Shown: positions 8,598-18,600, counted from the stretch's first letter. The stretch is 54,019 bases of DNA from Desulfobacteraceae bacterium (GCA_024226935.1 JAAELK010000309.1:1-54019); one strand, 5' to 3'. The notes: a model not told the origin generated them from the sequence alone. Translations and numbers: made by a program.

Positions 8598-10598
8598 ATG
8601 TATACCCATTTGTTCAGCCCCATCACTATCAGGTCCCTGGAAATCAGAAACCGGATTGCCTATCCTTCCCTGGGACTATTGTATTCCTATGATACTCAAC
8701 TCAATGATAAATATTATCGTTTTTATGATGAGATTGCCCGGGGCGGAGCCGGTATTGTTACCATAGGTCCCGTGGGAGTGGATTTTATCGGGGCGGGATT
8801 TGTTCCCTTGTCCCTTGCCAAAGATGAATCAATTGACAGCTTTGCCCGGGCCACAAAAATGATAAAGGCCAGGGGGGCCAGTCCCTGGATTCAGCTTTTC
8901 CATGGCGGTGCCTATACCCACCCTTTTCTTATCAATAATGACACCCCCATGGCACCGTCTGCCGTGTTTTCACAATATTCCAAGACAACTCCCAGGCAAA
9001 TGACCCTGGAAGATATTAAAGGGGTTCAGGATGGTTTTGCTAATGCAGCTATAAGAGCCAGGGAAGCTGGCTTTGAAGGAGTGGAAATCATAGGATCTGC
9101 TGGATATCTTATTACTCAGTTTCTCTCTCCCTTGAAAAATTTGAGAGAAGATGAATATGGGGGTAGTTTTGAAAACAGGGTGCGGTTTCCCAGGCAAATC
9201 ATTGAAATGATCAGGGAACGGGTGGGACCGGATTTTCCCATCGGGGTGAGGATGGCAGGCAATGATTTTGTGCCAGGCTCCACCTGTGATGAACAAATGC
9301 CCGCCATTGCAAGGGTGTATGAAAAGGCCGGAGCCGATGTGCTCAATGTTACCGGTGGCTGGCATGAATCTAAAGTTCCCCAATTGCCCATGGAGTTGCC
9401 AAGATCCGGGTTTTCCTTTCTGGCAATGAATATCAAACAGGCTGTCTCCATTCCGGTTATGGCCTCAAATCGGATCACCACACCGGGGCAGGCTGAAAAG
9501 ATTCTTGGGGACGGGCAGGCTGATATGGTCAACCTGGGAAGAGTTCTCATTGCAGATCCATTTTGGCCGGCTAAAGCCAAAGCTGGCAGGGCCGAAGAGA
9601 TCAGGCCCTGTGTGGCCTGTTCCCAGGGATGCACCGATGAATTGTTCAATGGAAGGCAGGTTTCCTGCATCGGTAATGCCAGGGCGGGGTTTGAAGGAGA
9701 ACGCAAGATTATAAAAACCACCAGCCCAAAACAGGTGATGGTCGTTGGTGCCGGGGTAGCAGGTCTTGAAGCGGCCATCACCGCCAAGCAGGCAGGGCAC
9801 CGGGTGCAAATATATGAAAAAACAGGGGATATAGGGGGGCAGATATGGATTGCGGCAGCTCCCCCCCACAAGCAGGAACTACTGGAATTTATCCGCTACT
9901 ACAGGGTCATGGTAGAAAAATATGAAATCCCGATCCATTTGAACACCAATGTGGATTTGAAATTAATTAAAAAGGTTAATCCGGATCATCTGATCATTGC
10001 CCAGGGGGCAGCTCCCCTTATCCCGTCCATGGACGGAATAGATGACAAAAGTGTACGCTCTTCATGGGAAGTGTTAAGACAAAATCCCTGCCTGGGTAAA
10101 AAGGTGGCCGTCATCGGCGGTGGGGCAGTGGGGCTTGAAACCGCTCTTTTTGCTGCCCAAAAAGGAACCCTTTCTCCGGAAATGCTCCACTTTCTCATGA
10201 CCTACGATGCCCTGGAAATGGAAAGAATCAAACACTATATGTTTAATGGGGCTTCAAGGGTGACGGTGTTTGAGATGCTTGAAAAGGCGGGTCAGGATGT
10301 GGGCAAATCCACCAAATGGATACTCATGAATAATCTGAAGCGCCACGGGGTGAAGATTAATACCAGTTCAAAGGTGGCTTCCATTCAAGATGGCCAGGTG
10401 ACCTATGAGCGGGATCAAAAAAGTTTCCAAGAGCAATTTGACACCGTGGTATTGGCCCTGGGATCCCGGCCGGTCCAAACCCTGGAAAAGCAGGTAAAGC
10501 AGCTTGATATTCCTTTTACCGTTATTGGAGACTGTGTTAAACCTGGCAAAATTAACGACGCTATCCATGGTGGTTTTTTAACGGCAATTGATCTTTAA
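8598..10598 (+). CDS. 2,4-dienoyl-CoA reductase-type NADH:flavin oxidoreductase
   Basis: A 666-residue FMN/FAD/4Fe-4S oxidoreductase of the FadH/old yellow enzyme class. The N-terminal TIM barrel carries the signature NLREDEYGGSFENR; the iron-sulfur ligands are C338, C341, C345 and C357 (CVACSQGC ... C); a flavin domain with VVGAGVAGLEAA and an NAD(P) domain with AVIGGGAVGLE follow. FadH removes conjugated double bonds during beta-oxidation of unsaturated acids; related enzymes reduce other enoates. ATG at 8598 follows AAAGGAG. It completes the ligase operon, which ends at the terminator 50 bases downstream. Confidence 0.88.
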   Translation: MYTHLFSPITIRSLEIRNRIAYPSLGLLYSYDTQLNDKYYRFYDEIARGGAGIVTIGPVGVDFIGAGFVPLSLAKDESIDSFARATKMIKARGASPWIQLFHGGAYTHPFLINNDTPMAPSAVFSQYSKTTPRQMTLEDIKGVQDGFANAAIRAREAGFEGVEIIGSAGYLITQFLSPLKNLREDEYGGSFENRVRFPRQIIEMIRERVGPDFPIGVRMAGNDFVPGSTCDEQMPAIARVYEKAGADVLNVTGGWHESKVPQLPMELPRSGFSFLAMNIKQAVSIPVMASNRITTPGQAEKILGDGQADMVNLGRVLIADPFWPAKAKAGRAEEIRPCVACSQGCTDELFNGRQVSCIGNARAGFEGERKIIKTTSPKQVMVVGAGVAGLEAAITAKQAGHRVQIYEKTGDIGGQIWIAAAPPHKQELLEFIRYYRVMVEKYEIPIHLNTNVDLKLIKKVNPDHLIIAQGAAPLIPSMDGIDDKSVRSSWEVLRQNPCLGKKVAVIGGGAVGLETALFAAQKGTLSPEMLHFLMTYDALEMERIKHYMFNGASRVTVFEMLEKAGQDVGKSTKWILMNNLKRHGVKINTSSKVASIQDGQVTYERDQKSFQEQFDTVVLALGSRPVQTLEKQVKQLDIPFTVIGDCVKPGKINDAIHGGFLTAIDL

Positions 10599-10647
10599 AT
10601 CGATATAATACCAAATATTTATTTGATTCTGAGAGTTCTTCAACCCT

Positions 10648-10682
10648 GGGTCCGGCAGGTTTATGTTGCCGGGCTCTTTTTT
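10648..10682 (+). terminator. rho-independent terminator after dienoyl-CoA reductase
   Basis: A 10-bp stem (GGGTCCGGCA / TGCCGGGCTC, two G-T pairs) with a 9-base loop is followed by TTTTTT. It closes the plus-strand ligase operon. Confidence 0.85.
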
Positions 10683-10730
10683 AAGCTCCCCATTAGATTC
10701 TCCAATCAATTTTCAGGCAAGGAGGAATGA

Positions 10731-12485
10731 ATGAAGAAAACTATCTATACTTTAATCATTGTTCTCATCTTTATTGGCAGCGAATTGGGATACTGTGCCC
10801 AGGTCAAATCGTCTATCATCGAATCGAATTTAATGGTTTCAGCTGAAAATGCCACCCAGGGAGGAAGCTTTCTTAATGTGGATACCGAGGCTGCAAAGGC
10901 GGTCCATCGCGCTGTAGCGACCCAGAGTGAGAATTTGAACACCCATTCCCAGCTCATCCTAGCCCATGAAGGGCAACCCTTGGATACCAGTTCAGGAGGG
11001 CTTCTTGATCAATTGCTCAATGGCCTGAATAGTGATAATCCTGATTTTACGATGATTTCCCTGATTCGTATTCTTTATTTTACCAACGCCTATGACAGCA
11101 TTATTTTACCGGAGCTTCAAAATTTTCTTTATTGGCCTGAACAGGGCAAATCCGTTGATTATTGTTATTGGTCAGAAAATCATATGATCATGTGGCTTTC
11201 CACCGGCTATCTTTTACAGCAGCGGGAAGGATGGGCCATGGATAGTTTAATGGAAGATCGTCTGCGTCATTGGCTGGACTTAAAGTTGACCTATGGATTT
11301 TATGAATGGCACGCGCCGATCTATTGGGCCTTTACTCTTTCGGCTCTCTTAAATCTGGCGGATTTTGCGGATGATGGTGATATTAAAGCTGATGCCGAGG
11401 CCGTCGCGAAACGATTATTAAAAGAGATGCTGCGTCTGACCAATGACAAAGGTGTCTATTTTCCCGTGGCCAGCCGGGGCAAGTATAATAAATACAACAC
11501 CCCTTATAATTATTATTTCAGCCCCGTTATTCACATGCTTACCCAATTAAACGACCCTCCCACGGGGGCTTCTCTTCCCAGTTCTTTTGTGGCGACTTCC
11601 AGCGTTAATTTTGATGATGTTTCGGACAGTTGGTCTTTGGTTGAAAACACCTTTTTTAATTTTGGTCATCATATTAATGATAATGTTCACTCAGGTTTTC
11701 CCAGGCAGGATCGAACTTTATTTCAGTGGAGCGCTGGAGGCTATTATCATCCTGATGTAGCCGATGATACAGCTTATACTGTCAATTATTATGATTTTGA
11801 CGGAATTCCCGGAATTCCTATTTTTTTGGCCAATTGGACGAGCAGTTTGGGCGCTACTTTCAGTCGCAGTTCCGTCATTTCCCAGGCGACATTTCATATT
11901 TATAAAAACCAAGGAGTGGCTCTTTCTTCAGTGTATGCCTATAATCCAGGATACTTTGGATATCAACAATTTCCGTGGATGGCCACGGTGGATGATTTGG
12001 CTGTTTGGACTCAATCAGGAAAGGTTTATAGCGACTGGGGGGATAGGAGCAATGACAATGTCAACACACATCTGCCCCGTGTGATGCAAGATGAGAATAT
12101 AGCTCTTATCATGTATTGGCCCAACACCAGCATTGTTGCCACTCAAACCACAGATGTGACTCTGCATTGGAAGGACTCGGATTTTGACCAAATTGCTAGC
12201 TATGACAGGTGGATAATTGGCAAAAGAAATGACAGCTACATAGCTGTATATCGTCACCGAACAGGGACGAACAATGGCTGGTATTATTCTCAAACCAATA
12301 ATGGCCGTCAATACTGGGCAGTGGTTGTTGGCAACTTGTCTACCCATGGCAGCTTTTCCGATTTCGTGAACATGGTGGAGCAGGCCAGTACAAGGGAATC
12401 TTATACCTGGTCGTTCAGTTCAGGGTTTAAATATTATGCCAGAGTGACAATAGATGGAAAAACGATCAGCCATACATGGGATTGA
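10731..12485 (+). CDS. secreted protein of unknown function, possible alpha/alpha-toroid
   Basis: A 584-residue protein with a clear signal peptide (MKKTIYTLIIVLIFIGSELG, cleavage probably after CA near residue 23). I do not recognise the family with certainty. The first half is helical and aromatic-rich, with DYCYWSENHMIMWLSTGYLL and a following GFYEWHAPIYW segment; such S-E-N-H and Y-E-W blocks recall (alpha/alpha)6 toroid enzymes such as polysaccharide lyases. The second half is beta-rich with many W, Y, N and D residues, as in the sandwich domain of those enzymes. It has a strong AAGGAGG site, follows a terminator, and has no functional link to its acyl-CoA neighbours. Lyase or hydrolase activity is a guess. 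Confidence 0.6.
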   Translation: MKKTIYTLIIVLIFIGSELGYCAQVKSSIIESNLMVSAENATQGGSFLNVDTEAAKAVHRAVATQSENLNTHSQLILAHEGQPLDTSSGGLLDQLLNGLNSDNPDFTMISLIRILYFTNAYDSIILPELQNFLYWPEQGKSVDYCYWSENHMIMWLSTGYLLQQREGWAMDSLMEDRLRHWLDLKLTYGFYEWHAPIYWAFTLSALLNLADFADDGDIKADAEAVAKRLLKEMLRLTNDKGVYFPVASRGKYNKYNTPYNYYFSPVIHMLTQLNDPPTGASLPSSFVATSSVNFDDVSDSWSLVENTFFNFGHHINDNVHSGFPRQDRTLFQWSAGGYYHPDVADDTAYTVNYYDFDGIPGIPIFLANWTSSLGATFSRSSVISQATFHIYKNQGVALSSVYAYNPGYFGYQQFPWMATVDDLAVWTQSGKVYSDWGDRSNDNVNTHLPRVMQDENIALIMYWPNTSIVATQTTDVTLHWKDSDFDQIASYDRWIIGKRNDSYIAVYRHRTGTNNGWYYSQTNNGRQYWAVVVGNLSTHGSFSDFVNMVEQASTRESYTWSFSSGFKYYARVTIDGKTISHTWD

Positions 12486-12562
12486 TTAAATTGTTTGTCG
12501 GTGTTGCCTGAAACCATATATCATTTGTAATAATATCGGGTAACAAAAGTTGGTGGAGTTGC

Positions 12563-13165
12563 CTATCCGGCAACGGGATTAATACCCCTGTATACAGTTT
12601 CCATTGCAGTCTCCAATGTGCTTTTTACAAAATCCTTTCTGTTGTTTAACATGCGCTCGTTTTCTGCCAGAAGAATCAGGGCTGAAAAAATTCCCCAGAG
12701 GATGTCAGCGATAACAATAGGATTTTGTTTGTGAAATATCTTGTTTTCCATCCCTTCCTGGATCGTGGTGATGAGTATATTAAAACATTCGCTGGAAAGA
12801 TCCTTAATCTGCCGGGCGATTTCAGGTGTCATGCCCTTCAAGGTATCCGTGGATCGAGAAGGGATAAGGTTGATCAATATTCGTTTGTCGGACCTGTAGA
12901 TTTTGAAAAACAGTCTTCTCAAATCCGATAGTTTTTTTTCCGGGGATAATGTTTTTTCCCGGGAGACTTTCATTATTTCTATTTTCATATATTCCAGAAA
13001 TTCTATGGTTAACAGTCCATAAAGTTCCTCTTTGTTTTTAAAATAAAGATAGAATGTTTCCGTACTCAATGATGCATTTTGGGTAATCTCCTGAATGGTC
13101 GTATTTTTGTACCCATTTTTTAAAAATAACAGTCTTGCCGCCTTGCAGAGTTCTTTTTTTTCCAT
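12563..13165 (-). CDS. TetR/AcrR family transcriptional regulator
   Basis: A 200-residue regulator with a standard N-terminal helix-turn-helix (AARLLFLKNGYKNTTIQEITQNASLSTETFYLYFKNKEELY as separate helices) and a helical ligand domain. It is the last gene of the long minus-strand beta-oxidation operon, 49 bases after the MFS gene, so it is probably co-expressed and may modulate that operon. ATG at 13165 follows GAGAGG. A GTTGCC/GGCAAC hairpin (12558-12574) overlaps its stop codon and may contribute to termination. Confidence 0.87.
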   Translation of the reverse strand: MEKKELCKAARLLFLKNGYKNTTIQEITQNASLSTETFYLYFKNKEELYGLLTIEFLEYMKIEIMKVSREKTLSPEKKLSDLRRLFFKIYRSDKRILINLIPSRSTDTLKGMTPEIARQIKDLSSECFNILITTIQEGMENKIFHKQNPIVIADILWGIFSALILLAENERMLNNRKDFVKSTLETAMETVYRGINPVAG

Positions 13166-13214
13166 ATAAAACCTCTCTAATGATCAATAGGCTGATTCCA
13201 AAGCAAATGTTTTT

Positions 13215-14516
13215 CTAGGACAAAAAATTTTTTGATTCCGAGAGTTTGATCTTGGCTTTAACCGGTGGAACCATCAAGGCAGAAGCCAGAAGACCCAGAC
13301 CGAGGAGGCAGCCGATAAATATAAAAGCAAAATCATAATTACCGTAATACTCCTTTATATATCCTGCGGAAAAGGGAACGACAGCAGCAAAAGGAATCGA
13401 AACCGGCTGAATAAAACCGTTGATTGAAGGGAAGGCATCGGGGCCGAAATAATTACCAAGCAGGATCGGATTGATAGTGATTACGGTACCGAAACCAAAA
13501 CCGAAACTAAAACCTGCAACAATTAAGAGGGTAAAACCAGGGGCTTTCCAAATTATCATCATGGCCGGTAACATGATTAAAAATGCCAAGGTAAGAATCC
13601 AGCGGGGTTCAATTCTGTCTCCTGCAAAGCCCATTGGCAAACGGGAGAAAACGCCACCCATTAACATGGCGCTGATGACGGAAGCTGCATTCATTTTTGT
13701 ATATCCTATATCTGTCAAATGAAATACTCCATGTACCAGCAGCAGGTACAGGGACATCAAAAGAGCAACCACTAAAAGGATATCCAGCCAGATAACCCGT
13801 GTTTGAATAGCATCCCGCAGTTCCCAGTTTTCCGATGTGCGATGGGTAAGTTGGAGGTTTTCGGAATCTTTCCCGGTTTTTTTATCTGTTTTCGGGTCTA
13901 TTCCGTCGGGAAATTGACCGATGTCCGCTGGTTTGTTTTCCAGCCAGTGGAGTGCAATAATACTGATTATAACAATACCGGCACAGGCAAGCCACCCGGT
14001 TTGCCAATTGTGGGTCTGCTTCATCAGCCAGGTGAGGACAGGGGATGCAAGGAAACCGGCAAGGGCTGCCCCGCTCATGACAAAGCCCATGGCCGTTGCC
14101 CTATTCTTGTTAAACCAGAATAATGTGGTTGTCTGTACATTCATCTGGCCTGCAAAGGCAAAACCTATGGGCATGGCCACTCCCCAAATGATTGTCCAAT
14201 GCCATAATGTTGTGGTAATGGTACCCAGTAAAATTAATGAAACAAGGGAGGTGGATAGTCCAATTAAAAAGGTTTTTTTACTTCCAATTTTGTTGATGGA
14301 ATAGGAGACCAGGGGGGCTAAAATACCGACCATTAATCCTCTCAAACTGTGGGGAAGTGCTGCATGACCACGGTTCCATCCCATTGTCTTAACCATTTGG
14401 GGAAAAATAACGCTAAATCCGTAAAACACAAAGCCCAGTAAACAAAAGTAAAGAAAAAATAAAATGACGGCATTTATGCGTCCGTAAAACGGCCCGGTGT
14501 TTATTTGATTTTCCAT
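13215..14516 (-). CDS. MFS transporter, monocarboxylate/OFA-like
   Basis: A 433-residue, 12-helix major facilitator protein with a charged central loop (KTDKKTGKDSENL). The N-terminal FFLYFCLLGFVFYGFSVIF and GWNRGHAALPHSLRG segments, and the loop after helix 2 (YSINKIGSKKT), resemble the oxalate/formate antiporter and monocarboxylate groups. Lying between two CoA-transferase genes and a TetR in a beta-oxidation operon, it probably imports the organic acid that the operon activates. ATG at 14516 follows CAGGAT/AGGAG. Confidence 0.82.
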   Translation of the reverse strand: MENQINTGPFYGRINAVILFFLYFCLLGFVFYGFSVIFPQMVKTMGWNRGHAALPHSLRGLMVGILAPLVSYSINKIGSKKTFLIGLSTSLVSLILLGTITTTLWHWTIIWGVAMPIGFAFAGQMNVQTTTLFWFNKNRATAMGFVMSGAALAGFLASPVLTWLMKQTHNWQTGWLACAGIVIISIIALHWLENKPADIGQFPDGIDPKTDKKTGKDSENLQLTHRTSENWELRDAIQTRVIWLDILLVVALLMSLYLLLVHGVFHLTDIGYTKMNAASVISAMLMGGVFSRLPMGFAGDRIEPRWILTLAFLIMLPAMMIIWKAPGFTLLIVAGFSFGFGFGTVITINPILLGNYFGPDAFPSINGFIQPVSIPFAAVVPFSAGYIKEYYGNYDFAFIFIGCLLGLGLLASALMVPPVKAKIKLSESKNFLS

Positions 14517-14551
14517 GATATCCTGGCTCCTGGTAATGTATGGAGAGTGAA

Positions 14552-15772
14552 TTAATAAATGACCTTTTCATCCTTTAATTTTTGTATTTTTTCATCCGAT
14601 ATTCCGAGTAACTCTTTAAAGACATAATCGTTGTGTTCCCCAAATTTGGGTGCCTTACTCACCTTTATTTCATCCTGGGAAAAGCGAAAAGGCGGGGTGA
14701 TGGCAATTTGACTGGTACCGCTATAATTTAGTTTTTGAAAAAGATTTCTTGCCTTCAGATGGGGGTTTGCAAGTAAGTCGATATTGCTCAAAGAGGGCAT
14801 TGCGGCGACGCCTTCGGCCTGGAGTATTTCCATTATTTCATACTTTGTATACCGGCTTGTCCATGTTTCAATCTCTTTGTCCAGTTCGGTCTGGTTTTCC
14901 CACCTGGGGGCTTTATCGGCAAATCGTTTATCCGCCGCCAGGTCTCTGCGATCCATGCATTTGCAAAGGGCCTGCCATTCTGAGTTTTCAGCCACGGAGA
15001 TACTGACCCATTGATCCTTGCCCCGGCAGGGATAACAATTATTAGGTGCAAACCCGCTCTCCCTGTTCCCGGCTCGCTTTTCCACTTTCCGGTTCAGGCT
15101 GTAGGCCATTAATGCTTCTCCTGCCAGAAAAGAAACTGTTTCAGATTGGGCCAGGTCTATGAATTGCCCTTTTCCTGTTTTTTGCCGGTGGTTCAAGGCA
15201 ATTAGAACGGCCATGGCACCTGCATATCCATTCCAGATATCGGTCCCGGTGGTTAAATTGTTGGGGGGCATGTCAGGGTAGCCGGTTAAATGGGCAAGCC
15301 CGCCGTGGCAGGCAAAGTTCCACGCATATCCGCCATATTCCCGATAGGGGCCGGAAGCACCAAACCCGGAGGCTCCCAGCATGATAAGTGCAGGATTTAT
15401 TTTTTCCAGGGTGTCATAGCCCAGGCCAACTTTGTCCAGAACCCCGGGACGTAGATTGTGGATCAAAACATCCCCCTCCTTGATGAGCGATTTTAATAAT
15501 TTTACGCCTTCGGGGGTTTTTATGTTCAAGGAGGCTGATAACTTGTTGTTGTTTACAAAATTGAAGGGGGCGGACTGGTCGAAGCCGTCGGCATCCGGAT
15601 CATACCCCTCAACAGCATTTCCCATGGCAATTGTCCTTAAACCAAGGTTATCTCTGTTTTCAATTTTGATGACCTGGGCCCCCATCTGCCCGAGGAGCAT
15701 AGCAGCAGCTGGGCCTGCAAAAAAATCGCTGATTTCGATAATTCTAATTTTTTCCAATATATGACAATCCAT
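14552..15772 (-). CDS. family III CoA-transferase (CaiB/BaiF), catalytic-type subunit
   Basis: A 406-residue family III CoA-transferase, which moves CoA between an acyl-CoA and a free acid through an enzyme aspartyl-CoA anhydride. The N terminus (IRIIEISDFFAGPAAAMLLGQMGAQVIKIE) is typical. D178 in GTDIWNG sits where the catalytic aspartate of the family is expected. The paralogue encoded 15 bases upstream in the operon lacks it, suggesting a heteromeric enzyme like benzylsuccinate CoA-transferase BbsEF. ATG follows AAGGAG at ideal spacing. Confidence 0.85.
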   Translation of the reverse strand: MDCHILEKIRIIEISDFFAGPAAAMLLGQMGAQVIKIENRDNLGLRTIAMGNAVEGYDPDADGFDQSAPFNFVNNNKLSASLNIKTPEGVKLLKSLIKEGDVLIHNLRPGVLDKVGLGYDTLEKINPALIMLGASGFGASGPYREYGGYAWNFACHGGLAHLTGYPDMPPNNLTTGTDIWNGYAGAMAVLIALNHRQKTGKGQFIDLAQSETVSFLAGEALMAYSLNRKVEKRAGNRESGFAPNNCYPCRGKDQWVSISVAENSEWQALCKCMDRRDLAADKRFADKAPRWENQTELDKEIETWTSRYTKYEIMEILQAEGVAAMPSLSNIDLLANPHLKARNLFQKLNYSGTSQIAITPPFRFSQDEIKVSKAPKFGEHNDYVFKELLGISDEKIQKLKDEKVIY

Positions 15773-15787
15773 ATTATCTCCTTTTTG

Positions 15788-17008
15788 TTAAATGGTGTGT
15801 GATTCTCTCAGGGTTGTCATATCTTTTTTTGTGTATCCCAACAGGTCTTCATAAATCTGGGTATTATGTTCTCCTATGAGAGGAGCTCCCTTCGGCGTAA
15901 AGGGGGATATGTTGGAATACTGCATCGGCGCAAAAGGATAGTCTAACTTTCCTGTTTTGGGATGATTTATAGTTTCAAAAAAACCCCGGTGTCGCATCTG
16001 TTCATTATTGAACAGCTCTTTGGTCGTCCGGACGGGTGTTCCGGAAACGCCTGCATTCTGACAAATCTGGAATAACTCTTCTTTTTCATACCGGCTTGCC
16101 CACTTTTCAATGATGGGTTTGATCTTATTGTCCCAATTGTCGTGGCGGGTCAACGATGACAGGAACTTTTCCTCGTTAAGGTCGGGGGCATTTATCAATT
16201 TTAATAATCTTCGCCATTCCCTGTCTTCTGTGTTGAGGCAAAGCATGAAATATCCGTCCTTACATTTAATAGGTTCCCGGAAAGACCTTTTTATGGGTTT
16301 ATGCTTCTGGCGGCTAAATTCCAGATTATAACAATCACCAGAGACAAGTCCTATTCCTTCGACCAGCAACTGGCTGTCCTGCTGGGATACGTCAATATGG
16401 CATCCCCGGCCGTTTTTAGTTTGGTTAAAGGTTGCCGCCAGGGTTGATAATGCCACCACCATACCGGAAACACTGCTGACAGCTTTTCCCCCTGGTTTGA
16501 CCATGGACCGGCTCATATCCGTACTGAAATAGGGCAGCATATTGCCAATGCCGCCGCATTGGGCGATGTTTAATTCATTGGCTTTAAATGACTTGTAGGG
16601 GCCATGCTGTCCAAAGGAGGTGATCGATGCCATGATCAGTTCAGGGTTTACCAGTTTGAGCGATTCATAGGATAATCCTAATTTTTCCAGGGTGCCCGGG
16701 GGAAAATCTTCCACCACCACATTGGCCTTTGCAATAAGTTCTTTAAACAGTTTTTGGCCCTCTAAAATAGTGATATCAAGGGTAATTCCCAATTTATTGG
16801 TGTTGTAAAACAAAAATGGTCCGCTAAGATCTGGATCAGGCTGATCATTTAAAAAGGGGCCACAGTCCCTTAAATTATCTCCTTTTAGAGGGGATTCTAT
16901 TTTAATGACCCTTGCGCCAAAATCGGCAAGAATTTTACACCCCATGGACCCTGCGATCGTATTAGATAGTTCGACAATGGTTAAGTGTTCCAATGCGTTT
17001 GCCGCCAT
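15788..17008 (-). CDS. family III CoA-transferase (CaiB/BaiF), probable non-catalytic subunit
   Basis: A 406-residue paralogue of the next gene in the operon with the same fold signature (LTIVELSNTIAGSMGCKILADFGARVIKIE in part). At the catalytic position the sequence is GGKAVSS, placing a lysine (about K175) where the aspartate should be. It is therefore predicted to be the structural partner in a two-subunit CoA-transferase. Equal length (406 and 406), adjacency and strong ribosome sites (GAGGAGG here) support 1:1 production. An alternative is that it became an unrelated CoA-binding protein. Confidence 0.82.
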   Translation of the reverse strand: MAANALEHLTIVELSNTIAGSMGCKILADFGARVIKIESPLKGDNLRDCGPFLNDQPDPDLSGPFLFYNTNKLGITLDITILEGQKLFKELIAKANVVVEDFPPGTLEKLGLSYESLKLVNPELIMASITSFGQHGPYKSFKANELNIAQCGGIGNMLPYFSTDMSRSMVKPGGKAVSSVSGMVVALSTLAATFNQTKNGRGCHIDVSQQDSQLLVEGIGLVSGDCYNLEFSRQKHKPIKRSFREPIKCKDGYFMLCLNTEDREWRRLLKLINAPDLNEEKFLSSLTRHDNWDNKIKPIIEKWASRYEKEELFQICQNAGVSGTPVRTTKELFNNEQMRHRGFFETINHPKTGKLDYPFAPMQYSNISPFTPKGAPLIGEHNTQIYEDLLGYTKKDMTTLRESHTI

Positions 17009-17064
17009 GAATCCTCCTCGTTTCCATAATTATTATTCATTTCAGAATGAACAAAAAAATCGCT

Positions 17065-18600
17065 TTAATTTTTTGAGACAGACCGGCTTTGGTACAATTT
17101 CAACAGATTTTTTTTGAGAATCTTGCCTATTAAGTTCCGGGGCATGGAATCTATAAAATGAATCTGCTCTGGACATTTAAATTTAGCCAGGTGATCGTGA
17201 CAATGGTTTATAATCTGTTCTTTGGTTGCAAAACTGCCCGGCAACAACGAGACATAGGCTATAATTTTTTCTCCCATGATCTTATCTGGTACCCCAAAAA
17301 CGGCTCCTTCATCCACTGCGGGATGAAGGTACAAAACATCTTCAATATCCCGGGGAAATATGTTGAAGCCTCCTCGAATGATCAACTCTTTTTTCCGGTT
17401 GACAATAAACAGGTAGTTGTCTTTATCTATCCTGGCCATGTCGCCTGTGTATAACCAATTATTTTTAAAATTTGCTGCAGTCTGATCCGGCAGGTCGTAA
17501 TAACCTGGGGAGACATTATCTCCCCGGACCAAAAGTTCGCCCACTTCATCTTGTTCCAGTCGGTTTCCTTTATTGTCAACAATCTGGATCTCCACCCCGG
17601 GCAGAGGTTGTCCCACAGACCCTGGTTTGCGTAGTCTCTCTTTATAATTTCCTGCCACGGCAGGGGCGGCTTCAGACAAGCCATATCCTTCCAGAATAAT
17701 GCAGTTGAATCGCTTTTCAAATGCCACAAGGATATTCCGGGGCAGGGGAGCCGATCCACAACCGCATTCGGTCAGGCTTGACAGATCGTATATTTCAGAC
17801 AAACGGGGATGATTGAGCATGAGGGAAAAAACCGTCGGAACTCCGGCAAATTTAAATATCTTGTATTTTTCAATGAGACGGCAAGCGGCTTCCAGTTCAA
17901 ATCTGGCCATGATCACACTTTTATTGGGAATTAAAAAGCCCAGATTCATCATGGTCAGGCCAAAGGAATGGGAAAGGGGTAAAAAAAACAGACTGGTGGT
18001 CTTCGGGTCGCGATTGGGATCCATTTGGCTGAGACTGACTGCATTGGCATAAAGATTCTTGTGGGTCAACATTACGCCTTTTGGGATTCCGGTTGTACCC
18101 GAGGTATATAAAATAACCGCCGTGTCCCCATGGGAGATGTTTATTTGGGGGGCAGTGTCGGGATAGGGATGTGTTAATTGCCTATAGTTATGGGTACCTG
18201 GGCAATCCTTTTTGTCCATGATAATGATATGCTCCAGGGTCTTAAGAGATCTGCAAGCCTGTCGGGCCTTGTCCAGAAAGGCTTTTTCCGTGATTATGGT
18301 ATTAGCTCTGGAGTTTTTTAAAATATGGCGAATTTCTGTTGTGCCCAGGGTATAAATTACCGGTATAACAATAGCTCCGGCCCGAAGAATGGCCTGGTAG
18401 GTAATTACGACTTTAGGTGAGTTCATCATCAGGACCAGAACCTTGTCAAGGGGCTGGATACCGATACCCGCCAGCCCGTTGGCAAATCGGTTGGCTGATG
18501 ATATGAGCTCCAGGTTTGAATAGGCCCGATCCTGAAAAATCAATTTGGTGATTTCACCAAAGGTTTCAACACTCTGGTCTGCCAATTTGACTAGGTTCAT
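17065..18600 (-). CDS. acid-CoA ligase (AMP-binding enzyme)
   Basis: A 511-residue adenylate-forming ligase. Phosphate loop ILYTSGTTGIPKGV, the segment GYGLSEAAP, YTGDMARIDKDNYLFIVNRKKE and the C-terminal NLIGKILKK lysine motif are all present. ATG at 18600 follows GGAGAGGG; an open frame continues upstream to 18690, but that part runs through a GC-rich intergenic hairpin and is not protein-like. With the CoA-transferase pair in the same operon, the cell has both an ATP-dependent and a CoA-exchange route to activate the imported acid. Confidence 0.88.
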   Translation of the reverse strand: MNLVKLADQSVETFGEITKLIFQDRAYSNLELISSANRFANGLAGIGIQPLDKVLVLMMNSPKVVITYQAILRAGAIVIPVIYTLGTTEIRHILKNSRANTIITEKAFLDKARQACRSLKTLEHIIIMDKKDCPGTHNYRQLTHPYPDTAPQINISHGDTAVILYTSGTTGIPKGVMLTHKNLYANAVSLSQMDPNRDPKTTSLFFLPLSHSFGLTMMNLGFLIPNKSVIMARFELEAACRLIEKYKIFKFAGVPTVFSLMLNHPRLSEIYDLSSLTECGCGSAPLPRNILVAFEKRFNCIILEGYGLSEAAPAVAGNYKERLRKPGSVGQPLPGVEIQIVDNKGNRLEQDEVGELLVRGDNVSPGYYDLPDQTAANFKNNWLYTGDMARIDKDNYLFIVNRKKELIIRGGFNIFPRDIEDVLYLHPAVDEGAVFGVPDKIMGEKIIAYVSLLPGSFATKEQIINHCHDHLAKFKCPEQIHFIDSMPRNLIGKILKKNLLKLYQSRSVSKN

